From positions 1,736,001 to 1,800,000 of the forward strand of contig NZ_CP123448.1 of NCBI RefSeq assembly GCF_030177895.1: a stretch of 64,000 nucleotides of DNA. The letters are read 5' to 3'. The position numbers were made by a program, and so were the translations under genes. The stretch comes from Kingella negevensis. Lineage in GTDB: Bacteria > Pseudomonadota > Gammaproteobacteria > Burkholderiales > Neisseriaceae. The notes beneath the pieces are model-generated. The model was not told the DNA's origin. It searched no databases and saw only the letters and a program-made list of their open reading frames with translations. Of this stretch, positions 36,333 to 45,841 are shown in pieces (the first letter of the stretch is position 1; every line of letters begins with the position of its first letter).

Positions 36333-37433
36333 TTATTCTTCTAACTTCTGCCACTCATTTTTCATCAACCATTTGCGTTTATACGTTTGCAGCAAATCAA
36401 TCATTTCTGCCAGTTCTGCGCGAATATTCAAACTTGTCCATACAAAGCCTTGCACTTCAAACGGTAGTTTTACGGCTAATTGATGAATAGCTGCTTCGTC
36501 ATCAGTATTCACATGAATTTCAGGCTGCCAATTGCCTTTTAGCATCAGCGAAACTTGTTTTAAATCTTCTTGCAGGCTGAAAAAATGGCGTTGCAAAAGC
36601 TGGTCTTCATCGGGGCTTAAACGCGGCTTGCTCAAGCGCGGTACGTTAAAAAACATGATGTTCACGCTGGAAACGATACTGCGATGATTTTGCTGAATGC
36701 TCTCTAAAACTTCGCTGCTGATGTGCGTTTCTACGGCGGTGGGTGCCATCAGGCTGCGCGTTTTCACTAGACGACTGTTGATTTTGCGTTGCTCTTCCTG
36801 CAAGTCCATCCATTGCCCTGGCAAAATCACTTTTTGCCCTGTAACGGAGGCGAGCTGTTTGGCGCAATCGTTTAAGTTATCGGCAAGGGTGAACCGCCAC
36901 ATCAGCGTAGATTTGAGCGGTATCAGTTGCGAGGCGGCGAGTGAAATCGCTGCACCTAGTACCACATTCACGGCGCGCATAATGCCGTCGTTCACCCAGT
37001 CATCGCCTTCTGAATGACCGAGCAGCATGCACATGGTCAGCCCCATCAGCATAAACGCATAACCGCGTTTGCCCAGCGATTTAAAACCGCAGGCAAAGCT
37101 CACTAGTCCAACCAGTATAAAAAACAAGATGTTATGGCGAAGATAGTTCTGATTGAGCCACAGCATTGTCAAGCCAATTATCATGCCAAACATCGTGCCT
37201 AAAATGCGCTCGTAAGATTTGCTGGCAATCGAGCCTTGATAGGGAATGGTGCCGAGTACCACAAACACGGTAATCGCAATCCATTCGCTGTGTTTTAGGT
37301 GGAAATATGAGCCGAGACCAATGGCAAACACCACGCATAAAGCCAGTCGCAGGGCGTGGATATTGCGTTGATATTGATAGCGTTTGTATGGCGTAACCCA
37401 GTTGGTTAGCCAAAGTTGGATAATGGCTTTCAT
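36333..37433 (-). CDS. FUSC-family inner-membrane protein
   Basis: A 366-residue protein with an N-terminal membrane half and a soluble C-terminal half. Helices include ALRLALCVVFAIGLGSYF, WIAITVFVVLGTIPYQGSIASKSYERILGTMFGMIIGL (the FUSC_2 hallmark) and HNILFFILVGLVSFACGF; the C-terminal half is helical and polar. Related proteins (YccS, AaeB, aromatic-acid exporters) are thought to move small organic acids or amphiphiles. The start is MKAIIQLWLTNW at 37431-37433; the frame runs on through IS1 copy B to 37685 only by chance. IS1 was inserted 27 bases upstream of this start, so the native promoter is probably cut off. Confidence 0.85.
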   Translation of the reverse strand: MKAIIQLWLTNWVTPYKRYQYQRNIHALRLALCVVFAIGLGSYFHLKHSEWIAITVFVVLGTIPYQGSIASKSYERILGTMFGMIIGLTMLWLNQNYLRHNILFFILVGLVSFACGFKSLGKRGYAFMLMGLTMCMLLGHSEGDDWVNDGIMRAVNVVLGAAISLAASQLIPLKSTLMWRFTLADNLNDCAKQLASVTGQKVILPGQWMDLQEEQRKINSRLVKTRSLMAPTAVETHISSEVLESIQQNHRSIVSSVNIMFFNVPRLSKPRLSPDEDQLLQRHFFSLQEDLKQVSLMLKGNWQPEIHVNTDDEAAIHQLAVKLPFEVQGFVWTSLNIRAELAEMIDLLQTYKRKWLMKNEWQKLEE

Positions 37434-37459
37434 GTTTTCAGGCTGCGTGTAAAAAATTT

Positions 37460-38266
37460 GGTGGTGTCCTGAAAAGTGTGCTGTAAAAAATAAGCAATAA
37501 AAAAGCAGCGAAAACAGAGTATTATTGAATGTGTGAAAATACAAATAACTCTGAAATGTCCTCGCTGCCAAGGACAAAATATAAAGAAAAATGGCTACTT
37601 TGGCAATCGTAAACAAAAATATTTTTGCAAAGATTGCTGCCGTAATTTTATTGGCGACCATAACCTTACCTATAAGGGTTGTCATTCCAAAGTTGATGAA
37701 CAGGTTTGGAGAATGACCGTTAGAGGTTGTGGCATTCGCGATATTGCAGCAATTACGGGTTACAGCAAAGACAAAGTTCAGGCTGCCTTAAAACGCCATG
37801 AGTTTGAGCCATTTCCTAAACAAAAACATTACTCTACACTTGAAATAGACGAGTTTTGGACATTTGTCGGTAACAAGTCTAATAAAGTGTGGCTAGTCTA
37901 TGCCTATCACAGAGAAAGTGGCGAAATTGTCGCTTACGTTTGGGGTAAGCGCGATTTAGCAACAGCGCGAGCACTCAAACGGCGTTTGAAAGAGTTGCGT
38001 GTAACCTATGACAGAATTGCGACCGACGACTGGGCTGCATTTTTAAATGTCTTTTCAAATGAAGAATGGCATCTAGTTGGTAAGCAACACACAGTTGGCA
38101 TTGAGGGTAATAACTGTCGTTTACGGCACAAAGTAAGGCGAGCGTTTAGAAAAACGTGTTGCTTTTCTAAAAGTATGTTTTATCACAAGAAAGTTTTTGA
38201 TTTGGCTTTCTTTGATATTCACTTTGGCATTGTTTAGTTTTACAGCACACTTTTCAGGACACCACC
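37460..38266 (+). mobile_element. IS1-family insertion sequence, copy B
   Basis: 807 bp with inverted ends GGTGGTGTCCTGAAAAGTGT on both sides and an 8-bp target duplication AAAAATTT (37452-37459 and 38267-38274). The clean duplication marks a recent, unrearranged insertion. Confidence 0.96.
37533..38237 (+). CDS. IS1-family transposase, single-frame InsA-InsB type
   Basis: A 234-residue protein that starts at GTG and has the same zinc finger (CPRCQGQ, CKDCCRN) and DDE core (LEIDEFWTFVG, IATDDWAAFL, VGIEGNNCRLRHK) as the copy at 25086-25790, differing at five positions. The reading frame is intact and the flanking target duplication is perfect, so it is a candidate active element. Confidence 0.93.
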   Translation: MKIQITLKCPRCQGQNIKKNGYFGNRKQKYFCKDCCRNFIGDHNLTYKGCHSKVDEQVWRMTVRGCGIRDIAAITGYSKDKVQAALKRHEFEPFPKQKHYSTLEIDEFWTFVGNKSNKVWLVYAYHRESGEIVAYVWGKRDLATARALKRRLKELRVTYDRIATDDWAAFLNVFSNEEWHLVGKQHTVGIEGNNCRLRHKVRRAFRKTCCFSKSMFYHKKVFDLAFFDIHFGIV

Positions 38267-38434
38267 AAAAATTTATATGATAATGCAGCCTGAAAAAAAT
38301 TAAAGTAAATTTTATAACTATCTGTTTATCAAAAATAAAGTTTCAGGCTGTCTGAAAAAATCTTTACAAAATATATAAAAAGGTTTACAAAAAGCACCAT
38401 TCCATTCTTATAAATTCCAAGAGGTTTCTTTTTT
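38267..38434. other. gap between IS1 copy B and dcuB
   Basis: AT-rich, with two uptake-like words (38285-38296, 38341-38355). It probably holds the dcuB promoter. No gene seen. Confidence 0.35.
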
Positions 38435-39769
38435 ATGTTGTTTTTTATTCAATTTCTTATTGTGCTGTTCTGCATTCTTGTGGGCGCACAAGTGGGCGGC
38501 ATCGGCTTGGGCGTGTTTGGCGGCATCGGTTTAGCTGTGCTGACGTTTGGTTTTGGCTTGCAGCCGACTAGCCCACCGATTGACGTGATGTTGATGATTA
38601 TGGCGGTGATTTCTGCTGCCGCCGCCATGCAAGCGTCTGGCGGTTTGGATTACATGATTAAAATCGCCACACGCATTTTGCGCCGTAATCCAAAACACAT
38701 TACATTCATCGCGCCAGCGGTAACCTATTTGTTTACTGTGTTGGCAGGCACAGGACACGTGGCTTATTCCGTGTTGCCTGTGATTGCTGAAGTGAGCCGC
38801 CGCAACGGCATTCGCCCAGAGCGTCCGCTTTCTATGGCAGTGATTGCTTCACAATTTGCGATTATCGCCAGCCCGATTGCCGCTGCCGTCACCGCAACCG
38901 TTACCTATCTTGAGCCGCAAAATATCCACTTAGGCACCATCTTAATGGTAACCGTGCCATCAACCATTTTGGGCATTGGTTTAGCGTGCGTGTTTGTGAA
39001 CAAAATGGGCAAAGAGTTGAAAGACGACCCAGCGTACCAAAAACGTTTGCAAGACCCAGAATACGCTGCTTCTTTGCAACAAGAAGAGCAGTCCACAGCA
39101 GAAGACACGCCAACCAGCAGCACCGCCAAAATTTCATTGGCGATTTTCCTGTTGGCGGCCGTGATTGTCGTGATTATGGGTGCGATTCCATCTCTGCGAC
39201 CAGTGTTTGGCGAAGTCGGCAAAATGAAACCGTTGGGCATGGCGCACACGATTGAAATTGTGATGCTGTCCGCAGGCGCGTTGATTTTGCTGATTTGCAA
39301 ACCCGATAACCACGCCGTAACCAGAGGCTCAGTGTTCCATGCAGGCATGCGCGCTGTGATTGCCGTGTTTGGTATCGCGTGGCTGGGCGACACATTAATG
39401 CAAGGTCATTTGGATATGGTAAAAGAAACCATGTCTGGCTTGGTGCAAACTGCGCCGTGGACGTTTGCGTTTGCCTTGTTTGTGCTGTCCGTGTTGGTGA
39501 ACAGCCAAGGTGCAACCGTAGCGACTTTGTTCCCTGTAGCCATTCAGTTGGGCGTACCTGCGCCAATCATCATTGGTACGTTTGTGGCGGTAAACGGCTA
39601 TTTCTTTATTCCGAACTACGGTCCAATCATCGCTTCTATTGATTTTGATACGACTGGTACAACCAAAATTGGTAAATATATTTTCAATCACAGCTTTATG
39701 ATTCCTGGCTTGTTGAGTATGGCGTTTAGCTTGATGTTTGGCTTGTTGTTTGCCAATATGTTGTTATAA
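38435..39769 (+). CDS. dcuB: anaerobic C4-dicarboxylate transporter, Dcu family
   Basis: A 444-residue inner-membrane carrier that exchanges fumarate, malate, aspartate and succinate, mainly at low oxygen. The N-terminus [22 protein letters not shown] and the segments [63 protein letters not shown] and [21 protein letters not shown] are conserved Dcu blocks, and the length matches DcuB better than DcuA, though the choice between the two is not certain. Starts with ATG after AAGAGGTTTC. A uptake-word terminator follows. Confidence 0.85.
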   Translation: MLFFIQFLIVLFCILVGAQVGGIGLGVFGGIGLAVLTFGFGLQPTSPPIDVMLMIMAVISAAAAMQASGGLDYMIKIATRILRRNPKHITFIAPAVTYLFTVLAGTGHVAYSVLPVIAEVSRRNGIRPERPLSMAVIASQFAIIASPIAAAVTATVTYLEPQNIHLGTILMVTVPSTILGIGLACVFVNKMGKELKDDPAYQKRLQDPEYAASLQQEEQSTAEDTPTSSTAKISLAIFLLAAVIVVIMGAIPSLRPVFGEVGKMKPLGMAHTIEIVMLSAGALILLICKPDNHAVTRGSVFHAGMRAVIAVFGIAWLGDTLMQGHLDMVKETMSGLVQTAPWTFAFALFVLSVLVNSQGATVATLFPVAIQLGVPAPIIIGTFVAVNGYFFIPNYGPIIASIDFDTTGTTKIGKYIFNHSFMIPGLLSMAFSLMFGLLFANMLL

Positions 39770-39775
39770 AAACAA

Positions 39776-39808
39776 AAAGCAGCCTGAAAATAAATCTTCA
39801 GGCTGCTT
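39776..39808 (+). terminator. dcuB terminator made of uptake words
   Basis: AAAGCAGCCTGAA and TTCAGGCTGCTTT inverted around a 7-base loop, 8 bases past the stop. Confidence 0.7.
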
Positions 39809-39823
39809 TTTAGTTTGGTAAAT

Positions 39824-40280
39824 TATAGTAAATTCAAAATAAAATAGTACGATTCTAATTTTATCTTTAAGGTGTATAAAATGGCATATTCAATTGATTT
39901 ACGAGAAAAAGCATTAAATTGTTACAAGCAATGTAACAATGCAAGTAAAGTTGCCAAAACCTATGGTATCTCAAGAAATACGCTTTACCTTTGGATTAAA
40001 TTAGAAGAACAAATAGGTAGCCTGAAACATCAAGTCAAAGGGCAACATGCCACTAAATGGGATACGCAAGCACTCAAACAATATATTGAACAAAATCCTG
40101 ATGCTTATCTCTATGAAATGGCTGAAATATTTAGTTACTCCCGCTTGCACCTTATTCGCCTGAATGAAATCCAATAGAAAAAACATGGGCAAATATTAAG
40201 AAATATATGCGTTCAATTTTGCCTAGTTATGATAATTTCACAGATTCGTTACTGTCCTATTTTTATTTTAATTAATTATA
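39824..40280 (+). mobile_element. internally deleted IS630-type element
   Basis: About 457 bp bounded by similar inverted ends (TATAGTAAATTCAAAATAAA at the left; TATAATTAATTAAAATAAA inward from the right). Between them lie the 5' part of a transposase gene and, out of frame, the 3' end of the catalytic part (PIEKTWANIKKYMRSILPSY), with everything between lost. It is non-autonomous. Confidence 0.75.
39881..40177 (+). pseudogene. IS630-type transposase, N-terminal fragment
   Basis: The frame from ATG 39881 gives MAYSIDLREKALNCYKQCNNASKVAKTYGISRNTLYLWIKL, the helix-turn-helix head of IS630-type transposases (OrfA), up to about residue 85. After that the DNA switches to the far 3' part of OrfB: a second frame reads PLAPYSPE, a TGA in place of Leu, then NPIEKTWANIKKYM and a TAA at about 40272. 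The D..D catalytic core is absent. An internal deletion has therefore joined OrfA to the OrfB tail, and the leftover peptide would be only a DNA-binding domain. Confidence 0.75.
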
Positions 40281-40529
40281 TTTGTTATTCGCGCGGAAAA
40301 ATTCCCACTCTTCCACCACTTTACCATTTGGCAAATGGCACATACCATATTCACTACCGTCTTTGTCTTTGCGAACTTCCAACTTACCGCCTTGTTCCAC
40401 GCAGTAAACAGAAGCAGGATTTGCCATGCCAACAGCAGGTTCAATCTGTTTTTGCTCAACAGCAGAAGTTTGCGAGGCACAAGCCGATAAAGCTTCGGCT
40501 GCGGTTAAAGTGGCTAAAGTTTTTTTCAT
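40272..40529 (-). CDS. DUF333 small lipoprotein-like protein
   Basis: An 85-residue exported protein. MKKTLATLTAAEALSACASQ looks like a lipoprotein signal with Cys17 in a weak lipobox (ALSAC). The DUF333 motif follows: NPASVYCVEQGGKLEVRKDKDGSEYGMCHLPNGKVVEEWEFFR. DUF333 proteins are small, cell-envelope-linked and of unknown function. The last residues NNKYN and the TAA stop fall in the end of the deleted IS630-type element, so the insertion replaced the original C-terminus. Ribosome site AAAGGAAATCAAT precedes the start. Confidence 0.82.
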   Translation of the reverse strand: MKKTLATLTAAEALSACASQTSAVEQKQIEPAVGMANPASVYCVEQGGKLEVRKDKDGSEYGMCHLPNGKVVEEWEFFRANNKYN

Positions 40530-40555
40530 ATTGATTTCCTTTCAGATTAAAGTTT

Positions 40556-41422
40556 TCAGGCTGCCTTTGCGGCTTCTTCACCACGCAACAGCGTAATCAA
40601 ATCCACAATGCGCTGTTTCATTTCACGGCGGTCCACAATTTGGTCAATCGCGCCTTTTTCCAACAAAAATTCAGCGCGTTGGAAACCTTCAGGCAGCGTT
40701 TCACGCACCGTTTGCTCAATCACGCGAGGCCCTGCAAAGCCCACCAATGCGTTCGGCTCTGCCAAAACCACGTCGCCCAAAAAAGCAAAGCTGGCAGACA
40801 CGCCGCCCATGGTTGGGTCAGTCAGCACAGAGATGAACGGCAGATTTTTCTCACTCAGCAAATGCAAAGATGCGCTGGTTTTGGTCATCTGCATCAGCGA
40901 AGTTAAACCTTCTTGCATACGCGCACCACCTGAAGCCGCCACGCAAATAAACGCACAATTATCATTTGCCGCGCGGCGCACGCCTTGCACAAAACGCTCG
41001 CCCACCACAGAACCCATCGAACCACCAATAAAGCGGAACTCAAACGCGGCAACCACCACAGGCATGCCGTGCATCGTGCCTTTCATTACTACCAACGCAT
41101 CGTCTTCTTGCGTTACTTTGCGCGCGGCAGACAAGCGGTCTGGGTATTTTTTGCTGTCTTTGAACTTCAGAATATCGGTTGGGCGAATGTTGTCGGCGAT
41201 TTCTTCGCGGTTTTCGCTGTCTAGCAACAAATCTAAGCGTTCACGCGCGGTGATGGCTTCGTGGTGTCCGCATTTTGGGCAGACGTTGGCGTTTTTGATG
41301 ACTTCAGTTGCGTATTGGGTTTCGCCGCAAGCGGAGCATTTGCGCCACAAACCTTCTGGCACGCCTGATTTGTTGTCATTTTTTTTGATTTTTGGGGGGA
41401 GAATTTTGTCTAACCAGCTCAT
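40556..41422 (-). CDS. accD: acetyl-CoA carboxylase carboxyltransferase subunit beta
   Basis: A 288-residue subunit that, with AccA, transfers CO2 from biotin to acetyl-CoA to make malonyl-CoA for fatty-acid synthesis. The N-terminal zinc ribbon has [12 protein letters not shown] and CPKCGHHEA (residues about 32-56), followed by the crotonase-like fold with [24 protein letters not shown] and [32 protein letters not shown]. The TGA stop lies in an uptake word, which also encodes the final AA. Start ATG at 41420-41422. Confidence 0.97.
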   Translation of the reverse strand: MSWLDKILPPKIKKNDNKSGVPEGLWRKCSACGETQYATEVIKNANVCPKCGHHEAITARERLDLLLDSENREEIADNIRPTDILKFKDSKKYPDRLSAARKVTQEDDALVVMKGTMHGMPVVVAAFEFRFIGGSMGSVVGERFVQGVRRAANDNCAFICVAASGGARMQEGLTSLMQMTKTSASLHLLSEKNLPFISVLTDPTMGGVSASFAFLGDVVLAEPNALVGFAGPRVIEQTVRETLPEGFQRAEFLLEKGAIDQIVDRREMKQRIVDLITLLRGEEAAKAA

Positions 41423-41532
41423 GTTTTTCTTTCCAGTTTTTCAGGCTGCGATGGAAATGCAGCCTGAAATCATTATTCTATAAAGTGATTTTGGGGCGAA
41501 ATATAGCTTTTATTGCTTTGGTTGGCAAGGTT

Positions 41533-43551
41533 TCATTTCTTCGCGTTTTCAGGCTGCGTTACCATACGATTAAGCAACCAGTTTAAAAAATCGCCATACG
41601 TTTGACCGCGTTGCGCCACAATTTTATCGGCTTCTGGCACGGCAGCAGATTGCGTAGAAACTTGCAGCAGATTGCCGTCTTTCTCCCATGGATAAAACGC
41701 TTTCGTGCTTAAATTCATCACGCCGCTTGAGTAAAACGCAATTTCTGCGTTGTAGCCATAGCCGCACCATGGATTATCTGCGTTTTCAGGCTGCGTGAGG
41801 TTGCAACCTGTGCGCAAATAGGTTTGTTTGGGCAAACTGAGTTCATACAAAGTGGGCATGATGTCTTTATGCGAACCGATGCGCTCAGGTTGATACACGG
41901 TATTTTGGCGATAATTTTCAGGCACATACAAATAAAACGGCACGGCGTGCGCCAACACTAAATCGCTGATGTTTGGATAGGCAATTCCTCGCATGTTGTG
42001 GTCGCCTGTGGCGGCGATAATGGTGTTGGTTTGTTTGGCTTGCGTGATGAAATGCCCCAACGCGTTGTTAGCGTAGTGGTAAGTGTTCAAGATTTCGTTT
42101 AATTCTTTGGTATCGCCCAAGTTGCTAAATTGGGCTTTTTCGGCTTCGCTCAATGGATATTGCATGCGTTTTGATGTGTTGGGCAACGCATACGGAGGGT
42201 GATTGGTGATGGACATCATCATGATGAATACGGGTTTGTGTTCCTTATCGGCTTGCTGCAAACGCTCGGTAGCATAGTTGAACATATATTCATCGGGTAC
42301 ACCCCAAGTGCCTGATTGCGCTTCGGGATAACGGCGGTGCAATTCGGTTTCATCCACAAATTCTTGTGCGCCAAGGTGCTTGGTGAACGTGTCAAAGTCG
42401 CGCCAGCCGCCGTTGCCTGAGGTTAGGTAAACAACGGTGTAGCCTGCGTTCAAATAAGGTTTGAACACATTGGTTGGGAAGATTTTGTTTTTGGCGGACG
42501 TTTGGCTGACGTTGTTCAACGGGCTGCGGATAAAGAAACGGTGCAGCGTGTCGCTGGTGCCGTTGCCTTCGGAAACGAAGCGTTTGTATAGCCAATCTTG
42601 CGCGAAGTGTGGACGCAATTCGCCGAGTAAATCGCGCATTTTGGGGTCGTCTAGTTGCAACCATAAGTGGCTGCTCATGCTTTCCATAACGGCAAGCACG
42701 ACGTTTGGACGTTTAGCGGCGGCTTCGGGGTTGTCGGGCGTGGTCACTTGCAAGTTGTCCAGCGTGGGTTTGGCAACGGGTTTGCCGAGCATGGTGCTAA
42801 ACAGGCGGCTGCCGTCTTCATCGCTGACTTCGTTGTATTGATTGCTGTTGCGGTATTCTGCCACTGCCCAGCCCAAAGCGGTAATCGGGTTGGGAACGAG
42901 TTTGTTCAGCGTTTCAGATGGGGAAACTTGCGCGGAAGATTTACGCAAAGGGAATGTGCCAAAAGACGCGCGAATGCCAATCACCAACAATAAAACCATG
43001 CCAAACGCATAGGCGATTTGGGTTTTCAGGCTGCCTGAAACGGGTTTATTTTGAACATGGTTGTGCAATTTAGTCAGCAAAAAGGCAATCGGCAGTGCGG
43101 TAATCGCTAAGCCAATCAGCGCGGAAACAATGGGGTAGTCTGACCAAATGGTTTTTAAAACGGCGGTGGTGTCTTCGTCTAACAGCCCGAAAATGAACAC
43201 GTCAAACGGGCGGTTATACACGGAATAATAGAAGATGTTGCCCACAGTCAGCGCAATCGCCAGCAAAATCATGGCAGTGGCGAAACGGCGGTGCAGGCGA
43301 TAATAGGCGGCTAAACCTTTTTGATATGCCAACAAAATAATCGCTGGCAACACCAATACGGCAAGCATGAGAGACGCGGATTTGATGTCAAATAAAAAGC
43401 CTTTGGAAAACAGTGCGCCCAAATCGGTTTGATATTGCTGACGCAGCGCGGAATCGGTGTATCGGCTAAATAGGAATAATCTGCCGCTAGCAAAAGTGAG
43501 CAGCAGGGAAATGAAGGTGAATAGCCATTCTGGGAGGAACTTTTTGAACAT
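41533..43551 (-). CDS. LTA-synthase-like membrane phosphotransferase (sulfatase fold)
   Basis: A 672-residue protein with five N-terminal membrane helices (up to about residue 205) and a large periplasmic sulfatase-type domain. Motifs of the alkaline-phosphatase superfamily are visible: VVLAVMESMSSHLW (metal and nucleophile region), FVSEGNGTSDTLHRFFI with the likely catalytic Thr, VYLTSGNGGWRDFDTFTKHLGAQEFVDE, MMMSITNHPPYALP and ATGDHNMRG (metal ligands). Members move phosphoglycerol or phosphoethanolamine onto surface polymers or osmoregulated glucans (OpgB-like) in Gram-negatives. The acceptor here is unknown. The C-terminal tail MVTQPENAKK is partly coded by an uptake word. Confidence 0.85.
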   Translation of the reverse strand: MFKKFLPEWLFTFISLLLTFASGRLFLFSRYTDSALRQQYQTDLGALFSKGFLFDIKSASLMLAVLVLPAIILLAYQKGLAAYYRLHRRFATAMILLAIALTVGNIFYYSVYNRPFDVFIFGLLDEDTTAVLKTIWSDYPIVSALIGLAITALPIAFLLTKLHNHVQNKPVSGSLKTQIAYAFGMVLLLVIGIRASFGTFPLRKSSAQVSPSETLNKLVPNPITALGWAVAEYRNSNQYNEVSDEDGSRLFSTMLGKPVAKPTLDNLQVTTPDNPEAAAKRPNVVLAVMESMSSHLWLQLDDPKMRDLLGELRPHFAQDWLYKRFVSEGNGTSDTLHRFFIRSPLNNVSQTSAKNKIFPTNVFKPYLNAGYTVVYLTSGNGGWRDFDTFTKHLGAQEFVDETELHRRYPEAQSGTWGVPDEYMFNYATERLQQADKEHKPVFIMMMSITNHPPYALPNTSKRMQYPLSEAEKAQFSNLGDTKELNEILNTYHYANNALGHFITQAKQTNTIIAATGDHNMRGIAYPNISDLVLAHAVPFYLYVPENYRQNTVYQPERIGSHKDIMPTLYELSLPKQTYLRTGCNLTQPENADNPWCGYGYNAEIAFYSSGVMNLSTKAFYPWEKDGNLLQVSTQSAAVPEADKIVAQRGQTYGDFLNWLLNRMVTQPENAKK

Positions 43552-43623
43552 GATGGCAGCCTGAAAAAAAGTTTATTAAAAGTCTGCCTGAAATCACATC
43601 AAGCAGCCTGAAAAACACTTCAA

Positions 43624-44793
43624 TCAAACGCTGGCTTTCAACGCATTATCCAAATCCGCATAAATGTCCTCAATATCTTCAATGCCGACAGACAAGCGCA
43701 ACAAACCTTCTTTAATGCCCAAGCCCATTTTCAAATCATGCGGCATACCGCTATGCGATTGCGAATAGCAGTGGTTCACAAGGCTTTCCACGCCGCCCAA
43801 GCTAGACGCTAAGCGGAACATTTTCAGGCTGCGTACAAATTTTTGTGCGCCTTCCATGCTATCGTTTTTTAAGACAATCGTTACCACACCACCGAAACCG
43901 CGCATTTGTTTTTTCGCTAGTTCGTGATGTTCATGGCTTGGCAATCCAGGGTAATACACTTTGGCAACGGCAGGGTGTTTTTCCAAGCGTTCTGCGATGA
44001 TTTGCGCGTTTTGCAAATGTTGGCGCATGCGAACCGACAGCGTTTTAATGCCGCGCAACACAAGCCAGCAATCCATTGGGCCAGCAATCGCGCCTGTAGT
44101 CGGTAAAATGGCATTGAGCGGTTTGGCAAACTCTTCGCTTTTCACAGCAGCTACGCCCAGCAATACGTCTGAGTGTCCGCACAAATATTTGGTGGCGGAA
44201 TGGAACACGATGTCGCAGCCCATATCTAATGGATTTTGCAAGTATGGTGTGGCGAATGTGTTGTCAATGCCCACAATCGCGCCATGTGCTTTGGCTTTTT
44301 TGGCGAGCAATTCAATGTCCACCAAACGCAATAATGGGTTAGACGGCGTTTCCAACCAAACCATTTTTACTTTGTGTTCGGTAAGGATTTTGTCTAAGTT
44401 TTCAGGCTGCGTTAAATCGGCAAAAATCACGTTCACGCCCCAAGGCACGTACACATCGCGCAGCAAATCGTGGCAACCGCCGTAAATGTCGGAAACGGCA
44501 ACAATCGTATCGTTTGGACGCAAGAATGCGCGGAAAATGCAATCAATCCCTGCAATGCCGCTAGCAAACGCGAAGCCGTGTGTGCCGTGTTCTAATGCGG
44601 CGATGGTGTCTTCCAATGTTTTGCGTGTGGGGTTGGACAGGCGTGAATATTTGAATGCGACTTGTTCGTTGATTTCGTGCATGGCGAACATGCTGTTTTG
44701 ATACAAAGGCGGCATGAGTGCGCGATTGTGGTCGTCTGGATTGTAGGCGGCGTGAATCACTTCGGTGTCAAATTTGGCGTTTTGTTGAGACAT
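43624..44793 (-). CDS. metC: cystathionine beta-lyase (Cys/Met PLP-dependent family)
   Basis: A 389-residue PLP enzyme of the trans-sulfuration group. The PLP lysine is in VFHSATKYLCGHSDVLLG (about residue 205-222); other family signatures are YSRLSNPTRKTLEDTIAALEHG, FASGIAGIDCI, DIYGGCHDLLRDVY and FRLASSLGGVESLVNHC. MetC cleaves cystathionine to homocysteine in methionine synthesis. Cystathionine gamma-synthase and methionine gamma-lyase share the fold, so the assignment rests on the overall pattern and on similar neisserial MetC. Single gene, followed by uptake words. Confidence 0.8.
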   Translation of the reverse strand: MSQQNAKFDTEVIHAAYNPDDHNRALMPPLYQNSMFAMHEINEQVAFKYSRLSNPTRKTLEDTIAALEHGTHGFAFASGIAGIDCIFRAFLRPNDTIVAVSDIYGGCHDLLRDVYVPWGVNVIFADLTQPENLDKILTEHKVKMVWLETPSNPLLRLVDIELLAKKAKAHGAIVGIDNTFATPYLQNPLDMGCDIVFHSATKYLCGHSDVLLGVAAVKSEEFAKPLNAILPTTGAIAGPMDCWLVLRGIKTLSVRMRQHLQNAQIIAERLEKHPAVAKVYYPGLPSHEHHELAKKQMRGFGGVVTIVLKNDSMEGAQKFVRSLKMFRLASSLGGVESLVNHCYSQSHSGMPHDLKMGLGIKEGLLRLSVGIEDIEDIYADLDNALKASV

Positions 44794-44910
44794 GATTTTA
44801 CTCCTGTGATTGAAAAAATTAGATTGGGCGATTGTATGCTAAAAAAATGTTGAAGTGATATACTTTGCGCCTTTATTTTGGACTGAATTGTCTTATATCA
44901 AAACACAAAA

Positions 44911-45687
44911 ATGAACGAGATTCCTGATATTCAAAGCAGCAAAGATTTACGCAATATTCCAATCAATCAAGTGGGGATTAAAGACCTGCGCTTTCCTGTG
45001 TCTGTGCGCAGCCAGTCGGGTGAACAGGCAACGGTGGCGCGTTTTACGATGACAGTTTTTCTGCCTGCGGAGCAAAAGGGGACACATATGTCTCGCTTTG
45101 TGGCGTTGCTGGAAGAGTTTGATAGCGTGTTGGATTGGGGCAGCCTGAAAACGCTCACTTTAGAAATGTTGGCAAGACTGGATTCTCACGCAGGCAAATT
45201 GTCGGTGTCGTTTCCGTTTTTCCGCAAAAAATCTGCGCCTGTTTCGGGGATTGAATCGCTGCTGGATTACGATGTTTCGCTGACGGGCGAGGTTTCGGCA
45301 AAGGGCAAATATTCAGGCAACCTGAAAGTGTTGATTCCTGTAACGAGTTTGTGTCCGTGTTCCAAAGAGATTTCGCAATATGGGGCGCACAATCAGCGTT
45401 CGCACGTTACGGTTTCGCTGCAATGCGTGGAAAACGTGGCGGTGGAAGAGGTGTTGGATTGGGTGGAGGCGCAAGCGTCTAGCCAGCTTTATGGTTTGTT
45501 GAAACGCCCTGATGAGAAGTTTGTGACGGAACGGGCGTATGAAAATCCGAAATTTGTGGAAGACATGGTGCGCGATATTGCAGCGGTTTTGCTAGCAGAC
45601 AAGCGGATTTCGGCATTTACGGTGGAAAGTGAGAATTTTGAATCTATCCACAATCATTCGGCTTATGCGTTGATTCAGTATCCTTAA
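44911..45687 (+). CDS. folE2: GTP cyclohydrolase I, type IB
   Basis: A 258-residue enzyme that makes 7,8-dihydroneopterin triphosphate, the first step of folate synthesis, with a metal other than obligatory zinc. The family motif [25 protein letters not shown] contains the catalytic Cys (about residue 148); FSVESEN-like [22 protein letters not shown] is the C-terminal signature with the conserved Glu and His residues. FolE2 is often Zur-regulated and takes over when zinc is short; I looked for a Zur box in 44794-44910 and found none. The gene ends right at a Correia-like element. Confidence 0.95.
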   Translation: MNEIPDIQSSKDLRNIPINQVGIKDLRFPVSVRSQSGEQATVARFTMTVFLPAEQKGTHMSRFVALLEEFDSVLDWGSLKTLTLEMLARLDSHAGKLSVSFPFFRKKSAPVSGIESLLDYDVSLTGEVSAKGKYSGNLKVLIPVTSLCPCSKEISQYGAHNQRSHVTVSLQCVENVAVEEVLDWVEAQASSQLYGLLKRPDEKFVTERAYENPKFVEDMVRDIAAVLLADKRISAFTVESENFESIHNHSAYALIQYP

Positions 45688-45691
45688 AGAT

Positions 45692-45798
45692 TATAGTGAA
45701 TTAAATTTAGATTAGTACAGCGTTGCCAACTCCCTTATGTACTAGATGTACACGGCGGTCGTTGTCGCCTTGTCCTAATCTAAATTTAATCCACTATA
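45692..45798. repeat. Correia-like element, copy B
   Basis: 107 bp with inverted ends TATAGTGAATTAAATTTAGA and TATAGTGGATTAAATTTAGA, the classical TATAGTGGATTAA outer sequence of neisserial Correia elements. Core has GTACATCTAGTACATAAG (inverted) and CAAGGCGACAACGACC. It starts 4 bases after the folE2 stop. Confidence 0.85.
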
Positions 45799-45800
45799 AA

Positions 45801-45830
45801 AGCAGCCTGAAAATGGGTTTTCAGGCTGCT
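45801..45830. terminator. uptake-word terminator after folE2
   Basis: AGCAGCCTGAAAA and TTTTCAGGCTGCT inverted, then a T run. Pushed 110 bases away from folE2 by the Correia-like element. Confidence 0.65.
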
Positions 45831-45841
45831 TTTTGTTGTTA

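Noticed and set aside
37434..37685. N-terminal extension of the FUSC protein by 84 residues
   Set aside because: The extension is translated from inside IS1 copy B, which has clean ends and a target duplication; the real start is at 37431-37433.
44794..44910. Zur box upstream of folE2
   Set aside because: FolE2 is often zinc-controlled, but no TGTTAT...ATAACA palindrome is found in this gap.
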